From Planctomycetota bacterium (lineage in GTDB: Bacteria; Planctomycetota; UBA1135; GCA-002686595): DNA of 64,000 bases. Every line of letters starts with the position of its first letter. Positions within the stretch are counted from its first letter, which is position 1. Shown here in pieces: positions 51,790 to 59,852 of this stretch. The stretch spans positions 62,001-126,000 of the forward strand of contig JAJDEU010000032.1 in assembly GCA_029259635.1 (NCBI GenBank), in the 5' to 3' direction. A model generated the notes under the pieces. It ran no database searches, had not been told where the DNA came from, and saw nothing but the letters and a program-made list of their open reading frames with translations. The position numbers and the translations under genes are program-made.

Positions 51790-53289
51790 TCATTCGGCTG
51801 GAGCGATTTTCCAAACGTTATGAGAGCCGGCGGTCTCTTCGCTTAGAAACAGGACCTTCGTCCTTGGATCGTAGCGCCAATTCTCGGTGTGTCGGCCGTT
51901 GCGAGTGACGCTAGCGGGTGCCGTCGGATAGCCCGTAATCCGAAAAACAAGGCGATCATCCGTGGGCATCGAGTGCACGAGCCGGAACGGCTGGTCGACA
52001 TCCATCCCGACCTTCTCCATGTTGAAGCTCAGCTCGGCGAAGTTCTCCGTGCGAAACATGTGCATCCGGTTCTTGGCCGGAAAGAGCTCCCATTGGATCC
52101 GCGAAAACTTGCCGCCGTTCCGCTGCTTGATATCGAAGTAGAAGTAGGTCGCGTCGCGATCAATCAGTGTGACTCCGCGCGTGGGAAGCTGCAGCCTCTT
52201 CGACGACAGCCAATTCAGGGTCTTGGTCTCGTTCAGAGTTGACCAAGCGTGCTTATTGGTCCCACCGACTTTTTTGTAGACGAACTCAAAGTCCGTCGAG
52301 CCCAAGGTCTCGACAAGCAAATCCAATTGCGCGCTGATATAGGTCTGCGGATCATTCTTAGCTCGCACGATGTAGAGCGGAACGTGCGAGAGATTCCCCA
52401 CCGAACTGGTCTCGAAATCGATTCGGTAGCTCTTGCTAGACGGAACGGGGATGGGCAACGGGAATGGGTCTCCACCTCCGCCAATCGGACCGGGTCCGAT
52501 CGGGCCACTCGAGCCCGTGCTATAGATGTCCAGTACAGACGAGCGAGCGTATTTGAAGGAGGACTGATCCGGCCCGCCTCCGTACCAGAAGTCCATGATG
52601 AACTGGACCGCCGGCTGCTCTTTGTAGGTCTCGCGTAGCGAAACCGGACCGGTGTGATTGATGATGGCCGCAAACATCGGACGCGACGGGTCCACATGTC
52701 GAGCGGCATAGTTCATGACATTGCCGCCGCCCATGGAGAAGCCCACTCCATAGATGCGTTCGGTGTCGACGTAACCACTGAATCGCTTGAGAACCAGCTC
52801 GATGACGAACTCGGTGTTGAGCTGGCTCGAGATCGAGCTGAAGGATTTTGGCGACGCGCCCAGCGGTGCGAGCAACCACCAGTTCCGGTCATAGCACTCT
52901 TGCTCGAGGTTCGTGTTGACGGGGATGTCGAGCTGTGTTGTGCCGAACTTATGAAAGGCGACCAGGAGCGGTGAGGGTTTGGCCTTCGACGGCGAAGGCG
53001 GCAGCTGAATGAAGAACTCTTCGGCGTAGGACGTTGGTGAGTTTTGCACCTCCACCACATAGCCGCCCGTTCCAACAGCGGCGACGATGGTCAAGACGGG
53101 GCCCGTCGCGTCACCGGTGGAGCGGAGGGGAACAAGGCCCAGTAGCTCCTCTCGCTCAGCCTGGCTCAGGGCCGAGATCGGGGTCTGGGCTAGGGTCGGG
53201 GCTCCGGCCGTTTGCACGCTCCCTGGCACGCCCTCTTGCAGAAGGGTGCCCTGCAAACAAACGAGTAGTGAAAGCTGGGTGAGAATCAT
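51790..53289 (-). CDS. Secreted esterase (PHB-depolymerase-like alpha/beta hydrolase)
   Basis: 499 residues with an N-terminal signal (ILTQLSLLVCLQG). LLVAFHKFGTTQLD and the oxyanion region precede GVGFSMGGGNVMNYA, which holds the nucleophile Ser; RAKNDPQTY supplies a likely Asp and TNKHAWSTL the His. A Pro/Gly-rich linker (GPIGPGPIGGGGDP) interrupts the domain. The C-terminal 130 residues are beta-rich and may bind substrate. The substrate, probably an ester polymer or a polysaccharide ester, is not known. Confidence 0.8.
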   Translation of the reverse strand: MILTQLSLLVCLQGTLLQEGVPGSVQTAGAPTLAQTPISALSQAEREELLGLVPLRSTGDATGPVLTIVAAVGTGGYVVEVQNSPTSYAEEFFIQLPPSPSKAKPSPLLVAFHKFGTTQLDIPVNTNLEQECYDRNWWLLAPLGASPKSFSSISSQLNTEFVIELVLKRFSGYVDTERIYGVGFSMGGGNVMNYAARHVDPSRPMFAAIINHTGPVSLRETYKEQPAVQFIMDFWYGGGPDQSSFKYARSSVLDIYSTGSSGPIGPGPIGGGGDPFPLPIPVPSSKSYRIDFETSSVGNLSHVPLYIVRAKNDPQTYISAQLDLLVETLGSTDFEFVYKKVGGTNKHAWSTLNETKTLNWLSSKRLQLPTRGVTLIDRDATYFYFDIKQRNGGKFSRIQWELFPAKNRMHMFRTENFAELSFNMEKVGMDVDQPFRLVHSMPTDDRLVFRITGYPTAPASVTRNGRHTENWRYDPRTKVLFLSEETAGSHNVWKIAPAE

Positions 53290-53430
53290 GGCGCGGTGGA
53301 TCTCCAGAACTGCTCGGAAGCCGTCTTCGGCGCGGGTTTAGACGGCGCGCCCCCCTGAGAAGATCCCAACAATTCTACGCTCTCCGCCAGGTCCGCGCGG
53401 ACGAATCGGCCGAAGTCCGGCAGCCGGTGC

Positions 53431-54252
53431 TCAGAGAGAGCCCACGAGCAATCCCTCTGCGATCAAACCCCTAAAAAAATCATCCAATTCCTCGGGCTCC
53501 ACGTCGCGCTTTTCTGCGAGTTTCGCGCGATCTGCGGGCCCTAACGGCTTCTCCGCCAACGACAGAATCTCAGCCACCGAATCGGAAAGGACTTCCACAT
53601 CGACGGCATGCAACGCTCCCGGATGAGGCCGTTCTCCGGTCGTGATCAGCAGTTTCTCGCGCACCGAACGGATGCCGGTGCCCTTCACGCTCGACGCGGT
53701 CGAGCCATCCTCCCGAAACGCGCGAACGCGGTCGAAGGTGTTCGATTTCAACCCGATGATCCGCGCGGAACCCGCCAACACCACCTCGCCACAAGCAGGT
53801 ACCGGCGCCGTTCGCGGCGCCCTGCGCGCATCGACCATCACTCGCTCGTAGGCGAGAACAGAATCGATAGGGCGGTCTTCGCGCTCTCCGAATCGCCGAG
53901 CGAGATAGCCGCCGAATTCAATCGGTAGAGATCGGTCGCAGCTAATGGCCACATGAAACTCTGGGGAGCTCGCGAACGCGGCGGCGACGTCCGTCATCCC
54001 GAGCTCATCGACGGCTAGGCTCACCGAACAGGCGTACTCAGCAACCACATTCCCGATCAGCTGGGAGAGCCGGCGACCGCCGGGATCCGCGCTGACCGCA
54101 ATCCAATCCGCCGAGATGAGCCACTCGAGGTCGTCAGCTTCCAGCCCCGTCGTCGAGAGCGCGGCGGCGTTGCGCTCGCGAATCTGATTCGCGAAATTCG
54201 AGTCGAGCTGCATGCGAAAGAGAGTTCGCTGAATGAGTCGGTGGTCCATCAT
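53431..54252 (-). CDS. DUF692-associated partner protein (MbnC/HvfC-like)
   Basis: 273 residues from ATG 54252, overlapping the DUF692 stop (ATGA). The first 110 residues match the partner pattern: LIQRTLFRMQLDSNFANQI, SAD near residue 55, then NVVAEYACSVSLAVDE, and SPEFHVAISCDRSLPIEFGGYL, comparable to the EFPASLAL and FHAAI-type phrases of HvfC/MbnC proteins. A C-terminal winged-helix-like end (DRAKLAEKRDVEPEELDDFFRG split by loops) may bind a precursor peptide. Partners of this kind recruit precursor peptides to the MNIO enzyme. The match is by pattern, so confidence is moderate. Confidence 0.65.
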   Translation of the reverse strand: MMDHRLIQRTLFRMQLDSNFANQIRERNAAALSTTGLEADDLEWLISADWIAVSADPGGRRLSQLIGNVVAEYACSVSLAVDELGMTDVAAAFASSPEFHVAISCDRSLPIEFGGYLARRFGEREDRPIDSVLAYERVMVDARRAPRTAPVPACGEVVLAGSARIIGLKSNTFDRVRAFREDGSTASSVKGTGIRSVREKLLITTGERPHPGALHAVDVEVLSDSVAEILSLAEKPLGPADRAKLAEKRDVEPEELDDFFRGLIAEGLLVGSL

Positions 54253-55136
54253 CGACCGAGCATCTCGTGAATGCGTCTGAAACCGGGAGTCACGTCGTCG
54301 ATGCGGTTGCGCTCGCACTCGTACACGATGGCCTTCAGGTTCGACGAGCGCTCGATGACCGTCTCAAGGAGCTCCCAGGTTCCCGGTTGAATGTGAAGGC
54401 CATGGTCGTCGTCGATGAAAGTGCGTCCCTCGTGAACGTACTCGACTCCGCCGGCGACATGCACCTCGACGACGCGCTCGAAAGGGAAGTCATCGAGCCC
54501 CGCCTTCAAGTCGTGGCCACAAGCGTTCTGATAGATCACCAGGTGCGCGACGTCGAGGAGTAGCCCACAGTCCGCGGCTTCCGACATCCGCGCGAAGTAC
54601 TCAAGCAGGTGCATGGGTCCGAGAAACACCTGCGCTGGTGGATTCTCGGGGAGGACTTCGAATCCCGACAGCTCCGATAGTCTCCGAACACTCTTCGCCA
54701 TCGCGTCCGCAGATTCCGGCGCCAAGATCGGCGGCATCAACGTTCCGTGCCCTCGGTCCCGAGGTCCGACGTGCCACAGACCGGCGTCGCCGCACAGCCA
54801 CGCCGCTCCCGACTCGGCGGCGAGGTCTGCCGTCGCGCGGCACCACTCCTCTTCGATGTCCTCCTCTTCCTCCAGGTTGACGTCGAGGAAGTGATAGGTC
54901 GTCGGGTGTCCCGCTCGAATCCACTCTTGCGCAGAGTCATCGATTCCGCGCTCGAGATCGGCCCCGATCTCGAGGAACTGGACGAGTTCGGGGTGCTCGC
55001 GTTGGAGAGTGTTCGGGTTGAGCCCGAACTCTGTAGCGCCGAACTCCGTCGAGATTCCGACTCCGAGTGAGGGCAGCGTCAGGACCCGCTGCGAGAACGG
55101 TTTTGAGCTAATTTCTGCGCCGACCATGATAGTCAT
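54249..55136 (-). CDS. DUF692 family (MNIO) iron oxidative enzyme
   Basis: 295 residues from ATG 55136 (ATG 55127 is an alternative). TIM-barrel phrases of DUF692 are present: LPSLGVGIS, VLPENPPAQ, GLLLDVAHLVIYQNACG, VVEVHVAGG and FIDDDHG, where Glu, Asp and His residues would bind two or three irons. Known members (MbnB, TglH, BufB) modify Cys, Asp or other residues of small peptides using oxygen. The partner gene overlaps its stop. No candidate precursor peptide gene was found within the neighbouring intergenic gaps. Confidence 0.82.
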   Translation of the reverse strand: MTIMVGAEISSKPFSQRVLTLPSLGVGISTEFGATEFGLNPNTLQREHPELVQFLEIGADLERGIDDSAQEWIRAGHPTTYHFLDVNLEEEEDIEEEWCRATADLAAESGAAWLCGDAGLWHVGPRDRGHGTLMPPILAPESADAMAKSVRRLSELSGFEVLPENPPAQVFLGPMHLLEYFARMSEAADCGLLLDVAHLVIYQNACGHDLKAGLDDFPFERVVEVHVAGGVEYVHEGRTFIDDDHGLHIQPGTWELLETVIERSSNLKAIVYECERNRIDDVTPGFRRIHEMLGR

Positions 55137-55181
55137 TCTAAAACGCGAACTCCCCGTGCGCATACCGGGCATACTGGAGTC

Positions 55182-56201
55182 ATGTCGCTTCTCGACAAAT
55201 TCCAGCGCCCCCTCCAGAACCTGCGTCTCTCTGTGACGGATCGCTGCAATCTGCGCTGTGCCTATTGCATGCCCGAGCAGAACTACACCTGGCTCCCGCG
55301 CAAGGATGTGCTCACCTTCGAGGAAATCTCGAGGCTCGTCGATGTCTTTATCGGGCTCGGTGTCAATCACATCAGGCTGACGGGCGGCGAGCCGCTTCTG
55401 AGGCGAGACATCGAGCGCTTGATTCGCAATCTTGCCGACAAGCCCGGAGTGGAAGACCTCGCGCTCACGACCAACGGTGTCTTGCTCGAGAAACTCTCGG
55501 AGCGCGTGTTCGAAGCCGGCCTACACCGCTTGACCGTCAGCCTCGACACCCTGCGAGCGGACCGATTCAAGGAACTGACGAAGCGCGACGACTTGCATTC
55601 AGTGATGGCGGGAATCGATGCGGCGAGAGCGGTGGGCTTCGAGGGACTCAAGATCGACACCGTAGTGATGCGGGGCGTCAATGAGGACGAGATGATCGAT
55701 CTCATCGAGTACGGAAAACGCGTCGGGGCCGAAGTTCGATTCATCGAGTACATGGACGTCGGCGGTGCGACGCGCTGGTCGATGGACGATGTCGTCTCCA
55801 AATCGAAGATGCTCGACCTTCTCGCTGAACACTACGGCGGAGTCTCGCCCGTGAAGGAGTCGACCTGTGCGCCTGCAGATCGCTACACGCTTCCCGACGG
55901 CACGGTCTTCGGCGTCATCTCGAGCACTACCGCGCCCTTTTGCTCCTCATGCAATCGCAGTCGCCTAACCGCGGATGGCCAGTGGTATCTCTGCCTCTAC
56001 GCGCGCGACGGCATCGATCTCCGCGAGGTGATTCGCAGCGATGCATCGACCGAAGAGATTCGTTCCTTACTTGAGAGGTCGTGGAGAGGGCGAGAAAACC
56101 GAGGTGCGGAAGAGCGCTTGATAGAGAATGACCGAAAGGCCTTTTCTTCCGGCGAGCTCATCGACGACCCCCACTTCGAGATGCACAAGCGCGGTGGCTG
56201 A
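55182..56201 (+). CDS. moaA: GTP 3',8-cyclase (molybdenum cofactor biosynthesis protein A)
   Basis: 339 residues. The radical-SAM cluster is CNLRCAYC (Cys22, Cys26, Cys29). The second cluster, diagnostic for MoaA, is FCSSC...YLC (Cys254, Cys257, Cys271; C-x2-C-x13-C). LTGGEPLLRRD binds SAM and the C-terminus ends in the family Gly-Gly. It rearranges GTP in the first step of molybdopterin synthesis. Ribosome binding site GGAG lies 2-3 bases before ATG. It is divergent from the MNIO gene by 45 bases and other moa genes are not adjacent, so a different peptide-modifying radical SAM function is conceivable but less likely. Confidence 0.92.
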   Translation: MSLLDKFQRPLQNLRLSVTDRCNLRCAYCMPEQNYTWLPRKDVLTFEEISRLVDVFIGLGVNHIRLTGGEPLLRRDIERLIRNLADKPGVEDLALTTNGVLLEKLSERVFEAGLHRLTVSLDTLRADRFKELTKRDDLHSVMAGIDAARAVGFEGLKIDTVVMRGVNEDEMIDLIEYGKRVGAEVRFIEYMDVGGATRWSMDDVVSKSKMLDLLAEHYGGVSPVKESTCAPADRYTLPDGTVFGVISSTTAPFCSSCNRSRLTADGQWYLCLYARDGIDLREVIRSDASTEEIRSLLERSWRGRENRGAEERLIENDRKAFSSGELIDDPHFEMHKRGG

Positions 56202-56227
56202 GCACCGCCCCTAACCGCTCTTCATCC

Positions 56228-58042
56228 TTGCACAACGAATCCAAGACTGCTTGGCGCCAACTCTGGGCTCCAACTCTCACCGCCGCCGCCTTGCTCTCCG
56301 CGAGCCGTGCGGCGATTTCTGTTCAGGCAAGCGGGATACTAAAGCAGCAGGACTGGTCCGCACTGTGGGTGGACGCCTCCGGCGTGTTCAGCGCCAGCCT
56401 GACTCTCGCGCTGCTGCTTGCCCTTGTCGCGGCCTACCTATCCAGTTGCTGCGCCGGTCGGGCCAAGCTCGGTCTCCTCTGCTCTCTATTCAGTCTCCTG
56501 GCATTCAGCCTCTTCATCGGCTCGCTCTGGCCGCTCAACTCTTCAAGTTTCATTGAAGCCGCACGCCTCGGCGATACCCAAGCTGGACTGACGATCTTCT
56601 TTGGCGCTTTCGTTACTACGATCGCGCTCCTGCCAACGATCTCTCGAAGAGTTGGACGGATCCCGGCGTTCGTCGCTGGCGCTCTCATGCTCGCTTGCCT
56701 CACGCAACAAGCGAGTCCATCGGGGGGAACTTGGCCGGGCCGCCCGAACATCATTCTCGTCTCCATCGACACGCTGCGTCCCGACCACCTCTCGTGCTAC
56801 GGCTACGAATTGGACACGAGCCCCAATATCGATCGGTTCGCCGAGCAAGCGGTGCGTTTCAACCAAGTGTTCACACCCTATCCGTGGACCCTGGTCTCGC
56901 ACATGTCCCTGTTTACGTCGCTCAACCCGACGGCCCACGGGGTCGACCAAGGCCAAGCGCTCGCGCACGGTATTCCGACACTAGCTACCCACCTACAAGC
57001 GAACGGATATCGGACCGTAGCGATCCTCGACTCCGTCAAATGGCTCTCACCTGGTTACCAGTTCAATCGCGGCTTCGACTCCTATCTTCAAGTCAAAGGT
57101 AGTGCGGAAAACAAGCGCAAGATCATCGATCCCTTCCTCGACGACCTAGGCGCTCGACCCTTCTTTCTCTTCCTCCACTTCTTCGACGTTCATTCCGATG
57201 GCAAGCAACTCCCCTACGAGTCAGCTCCTGAAGACTATGAGCAATTCGCGGGCGACTATCAGGGTGACTTTACGGGCTGCGTTGATGGCATGGGTTGCGC
57301 TTCAAAACTCCTGCTTGCCCTCAACCAGAAGAACAAGAAGCTCAAAGGAGAGGAGCTCGATTATCTCATCGGGCTCTATGACGCTGGAATTCGCACTTTC
57401 GACCGCGAATTCGGGCTTCTCCTTCAAAACTTAGAAGAGCGCGACTTATACGAGAACTCGGTCATCGCTCTCACCGCCGATCACGGAGAGGCTTTTTTCG
57501 AACACGGATTCGCGCTTCACGGAACCGTATTCGATGAGGTGGTTCACATTCCTCTGATCATCAAGACACCGAGTGTTACCGGTGATCGAGTCGAGAACCA
57601 GTTGCTCAGCATTATCGATATCGCGCCCACTCTGCTCGAGTACTGCGGAATCACGGTGGACGGAATGCGGGGGACTTCTTTTTTCGAGCTCATTGAAGAA
57701 CCCGGCGCCGCGAGCAGAGAACGTCCAAACTGGGTCTTGCTCGAAGACGGACGCGGTCGCTGGCAGGGCATTCGCACCGAACGCTGGAAGGCGCTGCGGA
57801 TGGAGAATCAGAAGTGGGCGTTCTTCGACCTCAAAGCCGACCCCAACGAGAAGAAGAATTTGCTTAAGAACGGTGCCGCTCCGCCCCCGGAATTCGCTCC
57901 TCTTATCGAACAGTACGAGGCGGAGCGGGCGAAAATGCTTTCGCTTCGTAGTGGGCGATCAGGCGGCGCCAAGCTAAGCGCCACCGAAGAGGAGCGCGCC
58001 GAGCTCGAGGGGCTCGGGTACTTGGGAGAGTTCGACGACTGA
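56228..58042 (+). CDS. Membrane-anchored sulfatase-fold hydrolase with Thr nucleophile
   Basis: 604 residues from TTG 56228, the only plausible start. About five transmembrane helices fill the first 165 residues. The alkaline-phosphatase/sulfatase fold follows: NIILVSIDTLRPDHLSCYGY, then YPWTLVSHMSLFT, where the C-x-P-x-R formylglycine motif is absent and Thr221 sits at the nucleophile position, and ALTADHGEAFFEHG. A conventional sulfatase reaction is therefore unlikely; phosphate-ester transfer or hydrolysis (as in membrane phosphoethanolamine or phosphoglycerol transferases) is more plausible. It follows moaA by 26 bases. Confidence 0.82.
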   Translation: MHNESKTAWRQLWAPTLTAAALLSASRAAISVQASGILKQQDWSALWVDASGVFSASLTLALLLALVAAYLSSCCAGRAKLGLLCSLFSLLAFSLFIGSLWPLNSSSFIEAARLGDTQAGLTIFFGAFVTTIALLPTISRRVGRIPAFVAGALMLACLTQQASPSGGTWPGRPNIILVSIDTLRPDHLSCYGYELDTSPNIDRFAEQAVRFNQVFTPYPWTLVSHMSLFTSLNPTAHGVDQGQALAHGIPTLATHLQANGYRTVAILDSVKWLSPGYQFNRGFDSYLQVKGSAENKRKIIDPFLDDLGARPFFLFLHFFDVHSDGKQLPYESAPEDYEQFAGDYQGDFTGCVDGMGCASKLLLALNQKNKKLKGEELDYLIGLYDAGIRTFDREFGLLLQNLEERDLYENSVIALTADHGEAFFEHGFALHGTVFDEVVHIPLIIKTPSVTGDRVENQLLSIIDIAPTLLEYCGITVDGMRGTSFFELIEEPGAASRERPNWVLLEDGRGRWQGIRTERWKALRMENQKWAFFDLKADPNEKKNLLKNGAAPPPEFAPLIEQYEAERAKMLSLRSGRSGGAKLSATEEERAELEGLGYLGEFDD

Positions 58043-58059
58043 AGCGCCGCTCTTAAAGT

Positions 58060-58082
58060 GAGATCCGCGGGAAGCGGATCTC
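58060..58082. terminator. Convergent-gene hairpin, possible bidirectional terminator
   Basis: GAGATCCGC at 58060-58068 pairs perfectly with GCGGATCTC at 58074-58082, loop GGGAA, giving a 9-bp GC-rich stem between convergent stops (58042 and 58089). There is no T-run on either strand, so termination efficiency is uncertain. Confidence 0.6.
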
Positions 58083-58088
58083 TAGCGA

Positions 58089-58376
58089 TTAGCGGCGTCG
58101 CAGAGTCTTGTGCTTGCCGCGGCCGACGGTGATCTTGCGGCCGGAGAGCTCCGTACCGTTCAGGTCGAGAGCGGCGTCTGCTTCTTCCGTCGACTCCATA
58201 CGGACGAATCCGAAGCCCCGGGACCGACCCGTTTTGTAGTTGCTGATGATCTTGGCATCGGCGACCTTGCGGCCGCCTGCAGTGAAGATGGCGCGCAGCT
58301 CCTCATCAGTCGCTGAGAAGGGCAAATTGCCCACAAAGATGGTGTTGTCGATCGTCTTGAATGTCGCGTTGCCCAC
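58089..58376 (-). CDS. RRM-domain RNA-binding protein
   Basis: 95 residues consisting of one RNA recognition motif. RNP2 is IFVGNL and RNP1 is RGFGFVRM, with the aromatic residues that stack on RNA bases. A basic tail (GRGKHKTLRRR) follows. It resembles the small RRM proteins common in cyanobacteria and other bacteria. It probably binds single-stranded RNA; cold or stress regulation is typical of the family but not visible here. A 287-bp gap to the next gene includes its promoter. Confidence 0.92.
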   Translation of the reverse strand: MGNATFKTIDNTIFVGNLPFSATDEELRAIFTAGGRKVADAKIISNYKTGRSRGFGFVRMESTEEADAALDLNGTELSGRKITVGRGKHKTLRRR

Positions 58377-58663
58377 GGGAGTCTCCGGTCTTTTTGGCTT
58401 TTGAAGGGCAAGGGTTATAGCGAACGGGCGTGCGGGCGGCTAGCGGCCCGTCGTAAAAGTCATCTTCCAGCGCCCGGCCCCTCAAGATCGCTCGGGAGGA
58501 ACCACCCCGCCAGCCGCTCCCGGGGGCGAGAGGGAAGAGTTTTCGTTGGTTTCGCGGGGAGTCGCGGACAAACAGGTGAATCCGACTGATCGACTCAACT
58601 GTCGTCATTTGAGAACTCGATAGGAACGAGACTCCGTGCAACTCACCTCTTGCCTATCCCTCC

Positions 58664-59182
58664 ATGCGCTTGATTTCAAAGAGCCCCGTTAATCGACCTC
58701 GTTCCCGGTCGGGATTCACTCTCGTCGACGTCGCCCTCGCTACCGTCATTCTTGTCGTAGCCGCTGGCGGATTGATCGGCACGGTGATCTCCACGTCGCG
58801 CCTCGCGCGAACGACCGAGGAAACGGCAGACGCCTATGAGGCCGCTCGGGCGATGACCGAACAGATTCATGCGATGGATGCCACCACGGTGTTCACGACC
58901 TTCATTGGCGCCCCCAACTTCGACGTAACTGGCCTTGGTGCAGTAGCCGACGATGCGGACGGACTCGTTGGAGAAATACTCTTTCCGTCTGTCGGAGGCG
59001 AGCTGCGTGAAGATGTCGTCGATGCTTCTTTGGGTATGCCGCGCGACCTCAACGGGGATGGAGCCATCGACGCGCTCAACCACGCTGACGACTACATCAT
59101 TCTGCCCATCACCATTCGAATCCGCTGGATGGGTGTCTCGGGAAGACAGACCGCCGATCTCTCACTCCTTGTTCAGGGCTAA
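58664..59182 (+). CDS. Prepilin-like pseudopilin (PilV/GspI-type)
   Basis: 172 residues. The leader ends in SG followed by FTLVDVALATVILVVAAGG, the prepilin peptidase site and hydrophobic helix. Residue +5, usually Glu, is Asp here. The rest is a short beta-rich pilin head with an Asp-rich DLNGDGAIDALNHADD segment that may bind calcium. It starts a gene string with two further pilin-like genes, a HEAT-repeat gene and a HAMP-like gene. The set could serve a type II secretion or type IV pilus machine; no ATPase or secretin lies in the window. Confidence 0.82.
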   Translation: MRLISKSPVNRPRSRSGFTLVDVALATVILVVAAGGLIGTVISTSRLARTTEETADAYEAARAMTEQIHAMDATTVFTTFIGAPNFDVTGLGAVADDADGLVGEILFPSVGGELREDVVDASLGMPRDLNGDGAIDALNHADDYIILPITIRIRWMGVSGRQTADLSLLVQG

Positions 59183-59186
59183 AACC

Positions 59187-59834
59187 ATGAAGCTACCTGA
59201 ACGCAAGCACCTCAGCGGCTTCACCCTGATCGAGCTGATGATCGGAACGACGGTTGTCGCTGGCCTGTTCTATGCCATCGCCACAACTTCGCTCTCTGCG
59301 TCGAACACCTACGACGAGACGATGCGACGCGCTCGATTGGTGACGAAAGCTCACAAGGTACTCGATCGCATCTCGGACGAATTCGTTGAAGCCGAGCTTA
59401 CGACCATAACGCCGGCACTTCCCGGCGTTGGTGCTTCGACTATCACTTACCGAGTTCCGGGTTCCCTTGCAGGCAGCGTGATCACCTGGAGCGGTAATCG
59501 AACAATCGCATTCCAGACAGACGCCGGCGAGTTCGATGACGGCATCGACAACAACGGAGATGGTCGCATCGACGAGGGCGTCGTGCTCTTCACCATCGAT
59601 GCAGGACTTGCGACTCAAAAGCAGGTCACGTTGTGTCACGACGTCCGCTCATTACTGGGAGGTGAGCTCAGCAACTTGGGCGACGACAACGGGAACCTCA
59701 TGGTGGACGAACGCGGACTTGTGTTCGAGCTAACCGCAAATGTTCTCACTATCAGGCTCACCCTCGAAGACATAGACGAAGACGGAAACACTCTGAGTAA
59801 GACCGTTCAGACATCGGTCAGAATTCGCAACTGA
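59187..59834 (+). CDS. Prepilin-like pseudopilin (PilW/GspJ-type)
   Basis: 215 residues from ATG 59187, 4 bases after the previous stop. LSGFTLIELMIGTTVVAG carries a canonical GFTLIE prepilin cleavage site with Glu at +5. The head domain contains DDGIDNNGDGRIDEG, a calcium-loop-like sequence repeated in part at DDNGNLMVDERG. It is likely a minor pilin assembled with its neighbours. A longer frame upstream overlaps the previous gene and is not used. Confidence 0.85.
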   Translation: MKLPERKHLSGFTLIELMIGTTVVAGLFYAIATTSLSASNTYDETMRRARLVTKAHKVLDRISDEFVEAELTTITPALPGVGASTITYRVPGSLAGSVITWSGNRTIAFQTDAGEFDDGIDNNGDGRIDEGVVLFTIDAGLATQKQVTLCHDVRSLLGGELSNLGDDNGNLMVDERGLVFELTANVLTIRLTLEDIDEDGNTLSKTVQTSVRIRN

Positions 59835-59852
59835 CCTAATCACTCGATAATT

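Noticed and set aside
55182..56201. moaA as a RiPP-modifying radical SAM enzyme working with the MNIO
   Set aside because: The C-terminal C-x2-C-x13-C cluster and Gly-Gly end are diagnostic of true MoaA; divergent position alone does not outweigh this.
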